DNA of 32,538 nt from an uncultured Bacteroidales bacterium (GTDB taxonomy: Bacteria > Bacteroidota > Bacteroidia > Bacteroidales > FEN-979), in NCBI GenBank assembly GCA_903824935.1, contig CAIJYT010000042.1, positions 1-32,538 of the forward strand, in the 5' to 3' direction. Shown here one piece after another: positions 7,526 through 15,309 of this stretch. Under the pieces are notes generated by a model, which was not told the DNA's origin, did not search any database, and saw nothing but the letters and a program-made list of their open reading frames with translations. Position 1 is the stretch's first letter. The number at the start of each line of letters is the position of its first letter. Both the position numbers and the translations under genes were made by a program.

Positions 7526-9085
7526 ATGCGATTTCTCACCTGCACTCTTATATCCCTGATCCTGCTTACCAGGTCCATGGCCATTGCCCAGACAGGTAAC
7601 AATTATGTTCTGCTCCCAGTGGGGCTGACAGCTGATTCAATAGTAAAGATTGCTGGAACGGTCAGGCCCGACCAAAGGCAGGCTGCATGGCAGGAAATGG
7701 AATTCACGGTTTTCTTTCATTTCGGGATCAATACTTTTGCAGACCTTGAATGGGGTAAAAAAGGGATTAAACCCGGCATTTTCAACCCAGGCGAGCTGGA
7801 TGCACGACAATGGGTACGCACGGCAAAAGAAGCCGGTGCAAAACTTGCCATACTGGTTGCAAAGCATCACGACGGCTTCTGCAACTGGCCAAGTAAATAC
7901 ACGGACTACAGTGTTAAAAATTCTCCATGGAAGAACGGGCAGGGTGATGTGGTGAAAGAGGTTTCGGATGCCTGCAGGGAATACGGGCTTAAATTCGGAG
8001 TATACGTTTCTCCCTGGGACATCCATTCCGAAGTCTATGGCAGCAACGAATACAACACCTATTTCAAAAACCTGCTCACCGAGGTCCTGACCAATTACGG
8101 TGAGGTCAGCGAAGTATGGTTTGACGGTGCCTGCGGCGAAGGGCCGAACGGTAAAAAACAGGTGTATGACTGGATGGGATATTATGAACTCATCCGTAAA
8201 CTTCAGCCCAAGGCAGTTATTGCTATCATGGGTCCCGATGTGCGCTGGGTGGGAACTGAATCAGGCTACGGAAGGGAAACTGAATGGAGTGTTGTCCCTC
8301 TCTCACTGGCTTCACTTGAAAGTATCCCGGCTAATTCACAGCACAAGGCAGGCAAAGGAATTTTTTTACCGCCCGGCGACATGATGCAGGAAGACCTTGG
8401 CAGCCGTGAAACGATAAAAAATGCACAGGGACTTATCTGGTATCCTTCTGAAGTTGATGTTTCTATACGTCCTGGTTGGTTTTATCACAGTAAAGATGAT
8501 TCATTGGTGAAAAGTCCTGAAAAACTTGCCGACATCTATTTCAGTTCTGTGGGAAGGAATTCGGTACTTCTCCTCAACATCCCTCCCGATAAGCGAGGCC
8601 TTATCCATGAAAATGATATAAAAAGCCTCAGGGGAATGCGCGCCTTACTCGATTCCTGCTTCAGCGAGAATTTAGCAGCAGGTGCAACCATCATACCGGC
8701 CAACGGTAATCTGAAATCCAAAGGGGAAAACATGACCGATCATAATCCATCTACCTTCTGGACCTGCAGAAAAGGGAGCAACTGCGCATCATTTATCATG
8801 GAACTGAAAAAGATTTCGCCCTTCAACTGCCTCAGCCTCCAGGAAAATATTAAAAACGGGCAAAGGGTGGAATCATTTCTGGTTGAAATCCCAGACGGCA
8901 AAGCATGGAAAGTCATTGCCTCGGGCACTACCATTGGTTATAAACGATTACTCAGGTTCCCCCGGCTTCAGGCTGGCATGGTCAGGATCAGGATCACTTC
9001 ATCAAGGCAGAACCCTGAAATTTCCGAGATCGGATTATATCTGATCCCCGAACGCCTTGTTCCCGTAACTTCGCAAAAAAATTAA
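7526..9085 (+). CDS. Secreted GH29 alpha-L-fucosidase
   Basis: The 519-residue protein has an N-terminal signal peptide (about residues 1-22). Its GH29 (beta/alpha)8 barrel carries FFHFGINTF near the start, LVAKHHDGFCNWPS, and VSPWDIHSEVYG. The strand SEVWFDGACGEG contains the probable nucleophile Asp200. GH29 enzymes release terminal L-fucose from glycans by a retaining mechanism. From about residue 395, the segment MTDHNPSTFWTC and following beta strands look like a truncated F5/8-type C (discoidin-like) carbohydrate-binding domain. It is likely periplasmic or surface-exposed. The next gene begins 3 bp after the stop. Confidence 0.92.
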   Translation: MRFLTCTLISLILLTRSMAIAQTGNNYVLLPVGLTADSIVKIAGTVRPDQRQAAWQEMEFTVFFHFGINTFADLEWGKKGIKPGIFNPGELDARQWVRTAKEAGAKLAILVAKHHDGFCNWPSKYTDYSVKNSPWKNGQGDVVKEVSDACREYGLKFGVYVSPWDIHSEVYGSNEYNTYFKNLLTEVLTNYGEVSEVWFDGACGEGPNGKKQVYDWMGYYELIRKLQPKAVIAIMGPDVRWVGTESGYGRETEWSVVPLSLASLESIPANSQHKAGKGIFLPPGDMMQEDLGSRETIKNAQGLIWYPSEVDVSIRPGWFYHSKDDSLVKSPEKLADIYFSSVGRNSVLLLNIPPDKRGLIHENDIKSLRGMRALLDSCFSENLAAGATIIPANGNLKSKGENMTDHNPSTFWTCRKGSNCASFIMELKKISPFNCLSLQENIKNGQRVESFLVEIPDGKAWKVIASGTTIGYKRLLRFPRLQAGMVRIRITSSRQNPEISEIGLYLIPERLVPVTSQKN

Positions 9086-9088
9086 AGC

Positions 9089-10192
9089 ATGAAGGCTGAT
9101 AAGAAACTCCGGGCCCGCCTTCAGACCGAGGTCGACACCGGGTACCTGTACCTGCGCGTGGCCTCGCTGGAGAATGACCCCGAGATCAGATCCATTTACC
9201 TTGAAATGGCAAGGCTTGAAGAAGTGCACAAGTCCAAGATGATGGAGAAAATACGGGCCGCTAACGGTAATGTATCTGAGCCCCTGCCATCAGCCAGGGC
9301 CAGGATCATCTCGAAACTCGGCGGAGTGTTCGGAAAGAACATAATGCTCGGCATCCTGCTTGACACGGAGAAGAGCATCTCAAGCGCTTCGCTTACATTG
9401 AAGAACAGTTCAGGAAAACCAAGGAGCGGGGCTGAAGACAGGCATGTCAGGATACTGAAATCCCTGGATCACCTCAGCGGCGACAGGGTAAGAAAAATGG
9501 AGGGCAGCCACCGCAGCGTCGGAGGTAATGCGCTAAGGGCGGCTGTACTTGGAGCCGACGACGGTCTTGTAAGCAATCTGAGCCTCGTTATGGGAGTTGC
9601 AGGTGCAACCCAGGGAGGCAATGCTGTGCTTATTGCAGGCTTCGCGGGACTTCTTGCAGGAGCTTTTTCAATGGCCCTTGGTGAATGGATATCCGTCAAA
9701 AGCTCGCAGGAACTTCTTGAGCGGCAAATCGAGATCGAAATGGAAGAGATCGAGAACAGCCCGGAAGAGGAAAGGCAGGAGATCATCCTGATGAACCGTG
9801 CAAAAGGCATGCCTGAGGACGAAGCGAGGGCACTGGCCGACAGGATCTTTTCAGATAAAGATAATATGCAGACCCTCCTGGTAAAAGAAGAACTGGGCCT
9901 GGACCCGGAGGATCTGAAAGGCTCCGCCTGGGAAGCTGCAATAACGTCATTCCTGCTTTTTATTACCGGGGCGATCATTCCACTCGCACCTTTTATCTTC
10001 CTTCGCGGTCAAAGAGCAATAATACTGAGTGCCGTGCTAAGTACAGTTGCGCTGTTTACGATAGGAGCAGCAATAACGCTGCTTACAGGAAAGTCACTCG
10101 TAAAATCCGGGATGCGGCAGGTGATCATCGGGCTGGCAGCAGCCGCTGTCACATTCCTTATCGGCCGGCTGATTGGCTCAACCCTTTTATAG
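9089..10192 (+). CDS. Ferritin-like domain fused to VIT1/CCC1 iron transporter
   Basis: The 367-residue membrane protein has two parts. Residues 1 to about 135 form a ferritin/rubrerythrin-like helical domain with candidate iron ligands Glu14, Glu44/Glu45 and His47 (LEEVHKSKM). Residues from about 147 on are a VIT1/CCC1 transporter, recognised from AAVLGADDGLVSNLSLVMG in the first membrane helix, SMALGEWISVKSSQELLERQ, a charged cytoplasmic loop rich in Glu, and three C-terminal hydrophobic helices. This architecture resembles MbfA, an iron exporter with a ferritin-like sensor domain. It may export Fe or Mn to limit metal stress. The 3-bp gap after the fucosidase suggests translational coupling, although the functions are not obviously linked. 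Confidence 0.85.
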   Translation: MKADKKLRARLQTEVDTGYLYLRVASLENDPEIRSIYLEMARLEEVHKSKMMEKIRAANGNVSEPLPSARARIISKLGGVFGKNIMLGILLDTEKSISSASLTLKNSSGKPRSGAEDRHVRILKSLDHLSGDRVRKMEGSHRSVGGNALRAAVLGADDGLVSNLSLVMGVAGATQGGNAVLIAGFAGLLAGAFSMALGEWISVKSSQELLERQIEIEMEEIENSPEEERQEIILMNRAKGMPEDEARALADRIFSDKDNMQTLLVKEELGLDPEDLKGSAWEAAITSFLLFITGAIIPLAPFIFLRGQRAIILSAVLSTVALFTIGAAITLLTGKSLVKSGMRQVIIGLAAAAVTFLIGRLIGSTLL

Positions 10193-10268
10193 TGAACGGT
10201 GATCCGTGAATGGTGAATGGTCATAATTCAATGTTCACCAGTCACGGTTCACAGCTCACGGCTCACGG
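10193..10268. terminator. Heptad-repeat hairpin between convergent VIT1 and mgsA genes
   Basis: The 76-bp gap is filled by GTGAAYG/TCACGG heptads in inverted order. Arms 10206-10217 and 10234-10245 pair over 12 positions with one mismatch and a 16-nt loop. It begins right after the VIT1-fusion stop and ends right before the mgsA stop. It belongs to the same family as the elements at 1646 and 11913. Confidence 0.45.
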
Positions 10269-10814
10269 CTACTCGGGTATATTCCTGCTGAGATATGCTG
10301 AATAATCCCTGACTTTAGGATGATAATCTTCATCCATCAATGCTGAAGATATCAGAAAGTCTGCGGTGGAAAGGTTGCACGCCGAAGGTATATTATACAA
10401 TACGGATATCCTCAGCAATGCCTTTACATCCACATCATGAGGATGCGGTTGCATGGGATCCCAGAAGAATATCAGAATATCGACACGTCCCTCGGAGATC
10501 ATGGCTCCCAACTGCTGATCGCCACCAAAAGGACCCGATTTCAGCCTGATGATTTTCGGGAAAGGATATTTTTTCCTGTCCTCGGTGCGGGTGGTCTTTT
10601 CAGTGGAAGACCCCTCGCCGGCCACCTGATTGTCGGCCTGGTACATATCTATTCTCTTTGTAAGCGCGTCGTTGACCAATTGACCGGTTGTTCCTGTACA
10701 TATCAGCTGATGCTTCATCAGGACCTGCCAGTTCCATTCAACCCATTCCACAATATCATGCTTGCAGTTATCGTGGGCCACCAGGGCTATACGTTTTCTC
10801 TTTCCAGCTGCCAT
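10269..10814 (-). CDS. mgsA: Methylglyoxal synthase with a central insertion
   Basis: MgsA converts dihydroxyacetone phosphate to methylglyoxal plus phosphate in the cytoplasm, as a bypass when phosphate is scarce or sugar phosphates accumulate. The 181-residue product has ALVAHDNCK (His14, Asp15), the phosphate-binding GTTGQL, SGPFGGDQQLGAMI with catalytic Asp99, FFWDPMQPHPHDVDVKALLR with His126 and Asp129, and the C-terminal TADF. It is about 30 residues longer than the roughly 150-residue E. coli enzyme. The extra length is a hydrophilic Glu/Lys/Thr-rich stretch at about residues 58-87, just before the GGDQQ motif. Catalytic residues are intact. Confidence 0.95.
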   Translation of the reverse strand: MAAGKRKRIALVAHDNCKHDIVEWVEWNWQVLMKHQLICTGTTGQLVNDALTKRIDMYQADNQVAGEGSSTEKTTRTEDRKKYPFPKIIRLKSGPFGGDQQLGAMISEGRVDILIFFWDPMQPHPHDVDVKALLRISVLYNIPSACNLSTADFLISSALMDEDYHPKVRDYSAYLSRNIPE

Positions 10815-10830
10815 TTATGAATATTTTAAT

Positions 10831-10838
10831 CAAAGATA
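10831..10838 (-). promoter_or_regulatory. -7 box of the mgsA promoter
   Basis: On the minus strand, TATCTTTG matches TAnnTTTG, 16 bp upstream of the mgsA start. I found no good TTG at the expected -33 distance, so this is a weak call. Confidence 0.35.
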
Positions 10839-10864
10839 CAACATCCCCTTCAGGTTTTATATTG

Positions 10865-10896
10865 TTGACTGCGGATGAATTTTCTCCATATATTTA
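10865..10896 (+). promoter_or_regulatory. Candidate promoter for the Rieske oxygenase gene
   Basis: TTG (10865-10867) and TATATTTA (10889-10896, one mismatch to TAnnTTTG) are 21 bp apart. They would give a leader of about 25 nt before the ATG at 10923. Divergent from the mgsA promoter. Confidence 0.35.
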
Positions 10897-10922
10897 GCCC
10901 TCTGTTTCTTAATTTTTCAGAT

Positions 10923-11924
10923 ATGATCCCAAACCAGTGGTATGTTATTCTTGAATCGTGCGAAATAAAGAAGAACCAGGTCAAAGGCTTTACAAGGTTC
11001 GGTGAAAAGATTGTTGCCTGGAGAGATTCCCGGGGATGTTTAGGCGTTTTCCGGGATAAATGCCCTCACCGTGGAATACAACTCAGCTGCGGCAAGGTTA
11101 AAGAAGATTATCTCCAATGCCCTTTTCACGGTTTTGAGTATGATACCACAGGACGTTGCACCCTGATCCCCGCGAATGGCAAGGCATCCCAGGTTCCTGA
11201 TTATATAAGGGCAAACTCTTACCCGGTTAAGGAAGCCCATGGCTTTGTTTACGCCTGGTACACCCCCCAGCCCCTTAACGGAAAGATTCCCGATGGTGGT
11301 TTTCCTGAAGTTCCCTGGTTTGACGACCTGGACGACAGCCTGATCTCATCCTCCTTTACCGATCTCTGGAAAGCTCATTATTCAAGAGGGATTGAGAACC
11401 AGCTTGATGTGGTTCATGTTCCCTTTATCCATCATTCCACAATAGGAAGGGGCATTGGCCCTGTTGTGAACGGACCTTATACCAGGCAGGGGGAAAACTC
11501 TATTTCTTTCTGGCCTTTCAATGAGGAAGACCGCGGACAGCTGCCCCTGAAACCCGACCAGGTTCCTGAGCCTCCGAAGAAAAGCGTGTATATTACGTTC
11601 ATCTTCCCCAACCTCTGGCAGAACCATATCATGGATTCAATGAGGATCATCGTGGCCTTTGTGCCTATAGATGACGAACATACCCTGTTTTATCTCAGGA
11701 CTTACCAGAAAATGATCAAACTGCCTTTGCTGCGGAATCTGTATTTTGAATTCTCAAAAATATTCAACCGCATTGTGCTTAAACAAGACCGTACAGTGGT
11801 TGAAACCCACCAGCCACAGGCCACATCTCTGAAAATGGACGAACACCTGATCTCAGGCGATCATCCCATCATACTGTACAGGAAGATGAGGGAGCAACTT
11901 AAAACCGTGAATCGTGACTCGTGA
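10923..11924 (+). CDS. Rieske non-heme iron oxygenase (ring-hydroxylating alpha-subunit type)
   Basis: The 333-residue protein has an N-terminal Rieske [2Fe-2S] domain with ligands Cys47-x-His49 and Cys66-x2-His69 (CPHRG and CPFHGF). A catalytic domain follows, where NQLDVVHVPFIHHSTIG contains Asp162 (the electron-bridge Asp) and iron ligands His165 and His170. The overall form resembles the single-subunit oxygenases related to pheophorbide a/chlorophyllide oxygenases and other Rieske monooxygenases. No reductase or ferredoxin gene adjoins it. The upstream open frame could extend to 10875, but MIPNQWYVILES fits the family N-terminus. Its last residues (VNRDS) and stop are encoded by the hairpin repeat. 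Substrate unknown; an O2-dependent enzyme is notable beside oxygen-sensitive AOR machinery. Confidence 0.87.
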   Translation: MIPNQWYVILESCEIKKNQVKGFTRFGEKIVAWRDSRGCLGVFRDKCPHRGIQLSCGKVKEDYLQCPFHGFEYDTTGRCTLIPANGKASQVPDYIRANSYPVKEAHGFVYAWYTPQPLNGKIPDGGFPEVPWFDDLDDSLISSSFTDLWKAHYSRGIENQLDVVHVPFIHHSTIGRGIGPVVNGPYTRQGENSISFWPFNEEDRGQLPLKPDQVPEPPKKSVYITFIFPNLWQNHIMDSMRIIVAFVPIDDEHTLFYLRTYQKMIKLPLLRNLYFEFSKIFNRIVLKQDRTVVETHQPQATSLKMDEHLISGDHPIILYRKMREQLKTVNRDS

Positions 11925-11956
11925 TCCGTGAACCGTAAACCGGATCACGAGTCACG
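11913..11956. terminator. 16-bp-stem heptad hairpin between Rieske and P5CDH genes
   Basis: Arms 11913-11928 and 11941-11956 are perfectly complementary over 16 bp with a 12-nt loop. The left arm contains the stop codon of the Rieske gene. The right arm ends 1 bp before the stop of the convergent dehydrogenase gene. It has the same GTGAATC/GTGACTC heptad make-up as the two other convergent junctions. Confidence 0.55.
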
Positions 11957-11957
11957 G

Positions 11958-13598
11958 TCAATGGCATTTGTCGACCTTCATATACGGGTATGTAAACTCC
12001 GTAGGAGGAATAAGGGTTTCCTTGATTGTTCTGGGGTTTGTCCAGCGAAGCAGGTTCAGGTGGCTTCCGCTCTTGTCGTTGGTGCCTGAGCCCCTGGCTC
12101 CTCCGAATGGCTGCTGCCCAACAACGGCACCCGTGGGTTTGTCGTTGAAATAAAAATTTCCGGCTGCGTAACGCAGTATCCTGCAGGCGGTGTTAAGCGC
12201 ATTGCGGTCTTTCGAGAAAACCGAACCGGTAAGTCCATATGGCGAAGTATGGTCGCAGATGTGAAGCGTATCCTCGAAGTCCTTATCCTTGTATACATAA
12301 ACTGTCATTACAGGCCCGAAGATCTCTTCTTCCATTGATTTATAATGGGGATTGCTGGTTTTGATAACTGTCGGCTGCACGAAAAATCCCTTTGATTTAT
12401 CCCCGGTTCCTCCGAATACAACTTCCGCATCATCAGCTTTCTTTGCATGTTCGATGTACCCCATGATGTTGTCAAACGAAGCTTCATCGATCACGGCATT
12501 CATGAAGTGGCTGAATTCTCGCACATCCCCCACGGTAACCGTCGAAAGCATATCACCTATCCTTGTCTTTACATCATTCCAAAGCGATTCGGGGATATAA
12601 GACCTGGATGCAGCTGAACATTTCTGCCCCTGGTATTCAAAAGAACCCCTGACGATCGCAACGGCAACTTCCTGGGGGTCCGAAGAAGGATGTACAAAAA
12701 TAAAATCCTTTCCCCCGGTCTCCCCCACTATCCTTGGATAAGACCTGTAACCCGACATATTATCTGCAACGGTTTTCCAGATACCGTTGAACGTACCAGT
12801 AGACCCAGTAAAATGGATGCCTGTAAGATCACGATGACCCAAAGCCACTTTACCTATCATACTTCCTGAGCCGGGAACAAAATTGATAACCCCATCAGGT
12901 AATCCGGCTTCCTTGAAGATCTGCATTAATACATAATTTGAAAGAATCGAAGTCGATGAGGGTTTCCATACCGTGGTATTCCCCATCGCTACCGGGGCCA
13001 TGTTGAGGTTGGAGGCAATGGCAGTGAAATTGAACGGGGTGACAGTGAAGACAAATCCTTCGAGAGGCCGGTATTCTATGCGGTTGATGATCCCGTTTTG
13101 TGAATGAGGCTGCTCCTTGTATATTTCGGTTGTAAAATAAGCGTTGAACTTCAGGAAATCCGTAGTCTCGCATGCGGCGTCTATTTCGGCCTGGTATACG
13201 CTTTTACCCTGTCCCAGCATGGTGGCTGCATTGATCCATTGACGGTATTTCGTTGCAATGAGTTCGGCAGCTTTCAATGTTATAGAAACTCTCTCGACCC
13301 ATGAAACTTCCTCCCATTCCTTATGCGCTTTCAAGGCAGCTTCTATTGCCATCCCTACTTCCTTCTCACCTGCCAGGTGGTAGTTGGCCAGTACATGCTG
13401 GTGGTCATGAGGCATCACCACTTTGGCAGTTTTGCCGGTCCTCACTTCCTTCCCTCCGATTATAAGAGGAATATCCAGCACCTCGCTGCTCATCTTATCG
13501 AGTACTTCATTCAGGGTTTTTCTTTCCCTGCAACCCGGCGCATAATTCAGGGTATGTTCATTCTCCGGTCGTTCGAGATTAAAAATTGCGTTGTTCAT
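11958..13598 (-). CDS. pruA: Delta-1-pyrroline-5-carboxylate dehydrogenase
   Basis: The enzyme oxidises glutamate-gamma-semialdehyde to glutamate with NAD, the second step of proline catabolism. The 546-residue protein has the aldehyde dehydrogenase pattern VTPFNFTAIASNLNMAPVAM, the NAD-loop HFTGSTGTFNGIW, the catalytic-Glu motif RIVGETGGKDF and the nucleophile motif EYQGQKCSAASR, followed by EEEIFGPVMTVYVY. This is the stand-alone P5CDH type, not the fused PutA. The open frame extends 32 codons further upstream, but MNNAIFNLERPENEHTLNYAPG matches the normal start. No proline dehydrogenase gene is in the window. A promoter with good spacing lies upstream. Confidence 0.93.
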   Translation of the reverse strand: MNNAIFNLERPENEHTLNYAPGCRERKTLNEVLDKMSSEVLDIPLIIGGKEVRTGKTAKVVMPHDHQHVLANYHLAGEKEVGMAIEAALKAHKEWEEVSWVERVSITLKAAELIATKYRQWINAATMLGQGKSVYQAEIDAACETTDFLKFNAYFTTEIYKEQPHSQNGIINRIEYRPLEGFVFTVTPFNFTAIASNLNMAPVAMGNTTVWKPSSTSILSNYVLMQIFKEAGLPDGVINFVPGSGSMIGKVALGHRDLTGIHFTGSTGTFNGIWKTVADNMSGYRSYPRIVGETGGKDFIFVHPSSDPQEVAVAIVRGSFEYQGQKCSAASRSYIPESLWNDVKTRIGDMLSTVTVGDVREFSHFMNAVIDEASFDNIMGYIEHAKKADDAEVVFGGTGDKSKGFFVQPTVIKTSNPHYKSMEEEIFGPVMTVYVYKDKDFEDTLHICDHTSPYGLTGSVFSKDRNALNTACRILRYAAGNFYFNDKPTGAVVGQQPFGGARGSGTNDKSGSHLNLLRWTNPRTIKETLIPPTEFTYPYMKVDKCH

Positions 13599-13680
13599 TT
13601 TATGGTATTTAATGTCTTTCTGGTAATTCCTGTTTATGTTGACGGCCTTTTGTTTCCTCCAAAGGAACTGAAAAAGCTTG

Positions 13681-13710
13681 CAAAAATAATTCATTTTTCG
13701 TTATGCTCAA
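13681..13710 (-). promoter_or_regulatory. Promoter of pruA
   Basis: On the minus strand, TTG (13708-13710) and TATTTTTG (13681-13688) are 19 bp apart, a textbook Bacteroidota arrangement. The leader would be about 75-80 nt. Confidence 0.5.
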
Positions 13711-13883
13711 TTTTGCATATCGGTTATTTTTATCATCTCCAATTCGCCCTTCCTGGTGTTCAGGAAGAATGACAGCGTGTTTTCCTGTTTTCATAGAAGA
13801 GCAAAAAAGATAGTTTATTCTTAGTGTTTATTTAGACTTAATTAATTATGTCTACAAATGTACGGATTTTTTATTTCACGGTG

Positions 13884-13905
13884 GATATGCATTTATTAGC
13901 ATATC
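13884..13905. promoter_or_regulatory. Inverted repeat, candidate operator of the tungstate operon
   Basis: GATATGC and GCATATC form perfect 7-bp arms around an 8-bp AT-rich spacer. The site lies 22 bp before the ModE-like start and would overlap the -33 region of the promoter whose -7 box is at 13917. This suits repression by the adjacent regulator. The link to that protein is inferred. Confidence 0.45.
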
Positions 13906-13916
13906 GCAAAAAGTAG

Positions 13917-13924
13917 TATTTTTG
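13917..13924 (+). promoter_or_regulatory. -7 box immediately before the ModE-like start
   Basis: TATTTTTG is a perfect TAnnTTTG match ending 3 bp before the ATG at 13928. A start a few bases further on would fall at or near the ATG, implying a leaderless or nearly leaderless mRNA. Confidence 0.4.
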
Positions 13925-13927
13925 CTT

Positions 13928-14311
13928 ATGGAAACAAAGTTCAAAGCCCGGGTTCAGGACATTAAACTTGATTACAAGATCTGGCTCGCCAACAGTGAGG
14001 GCAACGGCATACTTGGCGATGGAAAATGGCGCATGCTTAAGCTGATCTCCGAAAAAGGTTCACTCAAGGCTGCATGTGATGAGCTGGGTTACACCTACCG
14101 GAGGACCTGGGGCAACATCAAAAAAATTGAAGACTTCTTCGGCTTCCCTCTCCTGGAAAAACACAGGGGCGGAGCAGAAGGCGGAAGCATGGCTCTTACC
14201 GAAGAAGGGAAACTCCTGGTAAAGGCCTTTGACAGGTTCCATTCAGATGCAGATGCCGTCATTCAAAAAGGATTTAACGACTTTCTTAATGAATTATCAG
14301 GAAAAGAATAA
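13928..14311 (+). CDS. ModE-like winged-helix regulator without Mop domain
   Basis: The 127-residue protein matches the N-terminal DNA-binding domain of ModE: KWRMLKLISEKGSLKAACDE, then GYTYRRTWGNIKKIEDFFGFPLLEK, then GGSMALTEEGKLLVKAF. E. coli ModE has additional C-terminal Mop/TOBE domains that bind molybdate. Here the chain ends after the winged helix and a short dimerisation helix, so any oxyanion sensing must occur elsewhere. It is the first gene of the uptake/cofactor operon and probably controls it through the inverted repeat just upstream. I prefer the ATG at 13928 over a TTG six bases earlier that lies within the -7 box. Confidence 0.85.
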   Translation: METKFKARVQDIKLDYKIWLANSEGNGILGDGKWRMLKLISEKGSLKAACDELGYTYRRTWGNIKKIEDFFGFPLLEKHRGGAEGGSMALTEEGKLLVKAFDRFHSDADAVIQKGFNDFLNELSGKE

Positions 14312-14337
14312 TAATTGCTAAACTAATACTACCATTT

Positions 14338-15297
14338 ATGAAACGATTTTTTGCTGTCCTTTTATGCAGTTTCATTCTGACCTCTTACACATTTTCCCAG
14401 AAACCTGCGGATCTCAAGGGCGATCTCATCATTTTTCATGCTGGCAGCCTTTCGGTCCCGATGAAAGAGATCAAGGCCGGATTTAACAAGATCTATCCCA
14501 ACGTCAATGTGCTCATCGAATCGGCCGGCAGCGTTGAATGCGCCCGCAAGATCACCGACCTGAAAAAGCCCTGCGATATTATGGCTGCTTCGGATTACGG
14601 GGTTATAGACAAAATGCTTGTTCCCGCTTATGCCGACTTTAATATCAGGTTTGCAAGTAATGAACTCTGCATTATTTATTCCGACAAGTCGAAACTGAAG
14701 GACAAGCTCAATGCAAAAAACTGGTATGACATCCTTATGAAAACTGAAGTTGCTTTTGGCCGTGCAGACCCCAATGCAGATCCCTGCGGTTACAGGACGG
14801 TGATGTGCTTTCAGCTTTCCGAAACATATTATAAAAAACCGGGTCTTGCAAAACAGATGCAGGAAAAAGATTTGAACTACATCAGGCCTAAAGAAGTGGA
14901 TTTGATTGCCCTGCTTGAATCAAACAACATTGATTATGTGTTCAATTACAGGTCGGTCGCTGTGCAGCATAAACTAAACTACCTTCTGCTTCCCGACCAG
15001 GTCAACCTGAAAAGCCCGAAATTCAACGAAGATTACAAAAAGGCTGTTGTGGACATCAAAGGAAAAGAGCCCGGAAAAACAGACCAGATCAAAGGCGAAG
15101 CCATGATCTACGGGATCACCATGCTTAAGAACGCTCCGAACAGGGAAGCTGCTGTTGCCTTCCTGGAATTCCTGCTTTCAAAGGACAAGGGGATGGCTAT
15201 TCTGGAAAAGGACGGTCAGCCTTCGGTTGTTCCCATGGAAGAGAAGAATTACAGCCTTGTTCCCGACCGGCTGAAACCCTTCGTTAAAAAGCCGTAA
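14338..15297 (+). CDS. wtpA: Tungstate/molybdate-binding periplasmic protein, WtpA type
   Basis: The 319-residue ABC transporter binding protein has a signal peptide ending near residue 20. The WtpA/archaeal ModA signatures are FHAGSLSVPMKEIKAGF, ESAGSVECARKITDLKKPCD, ASDYGVID, PNADPCGYRT and KEVDLIALLESNNIDYVF. Asp148 and Glu194 appear to match the two carboxylates that I recall give archaeal WtpA its octahedral tungstate site; this alignment is from memory. Such proteins bind tungstate, and often molybdate, very tightly in the periplasm and deliver it to the WtpBC permease encoded two and three genes on. No lipobox Cys is visible, so it is probably soluble. The AOR gene nearby supports tungstate as the relevant anion. 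Confidence 0.88.
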   Translation: MKRFFAVLLCSFILTSYTFSQKPADLKGDLIIFHAGSLSVPMKEIKAGFNKIYPNVNVLIESAGSVECARKITDLKKPCDIMAASDYGVIDKMLVPAYADFNIRFASNELCIIYSDKSKLKDKLNAKNWYDILMKTEVAFGRADPNADPCGYRTVMCFQLSETYYKKPGLAKQMQEKDLNYIRPKEVDLIALLESNNIDYVFNYRSVAVQHKLNYLLLPDQVNLKSPKFNEDYKKAVVDIKGKEPGKTDQIKGEAMIYGITMLKNAPNREAAVAFLEFLLSKDKGMAILEKDGQPSVVPMEEKNYSLVPDRLKPFVKKP

Positions 15298-15309
15298 ACC
15301 AGGCTGGAT

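Larger units (their letters stand above)
13599..13927. other. 329-bp divergent intergenic region, pruA/tungstate operon
   Basis: It contains the minus-strand pruA promoter, an upstream in-frame extension of pruA that I do not treat as coding, and, near the right end, an inverted repeat and -7 box before the ModE-like gene. I see nothing else in 13715-13880 apart from AT-rich sequence. Confidence 0.6.

Noticed and set aside
13599-13694. A 32-residue N-terminal extension of the P5C dehydrogenase
   Set aside because: The extension contains the proposed promoter, is Lys/Phe/Tyr-rich and unlike the family; the ATG at 13598 matches the usual MNNAIFNLERP start.
14941-14952. Asn203 of the WtpA-like protein as a lost tungstate ligand
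   Set aside because: On recalling the archaeal sequences, the ligand Glu fits better at Glu194 in LIALLESNN, which is conserved, so there is no evident loss.
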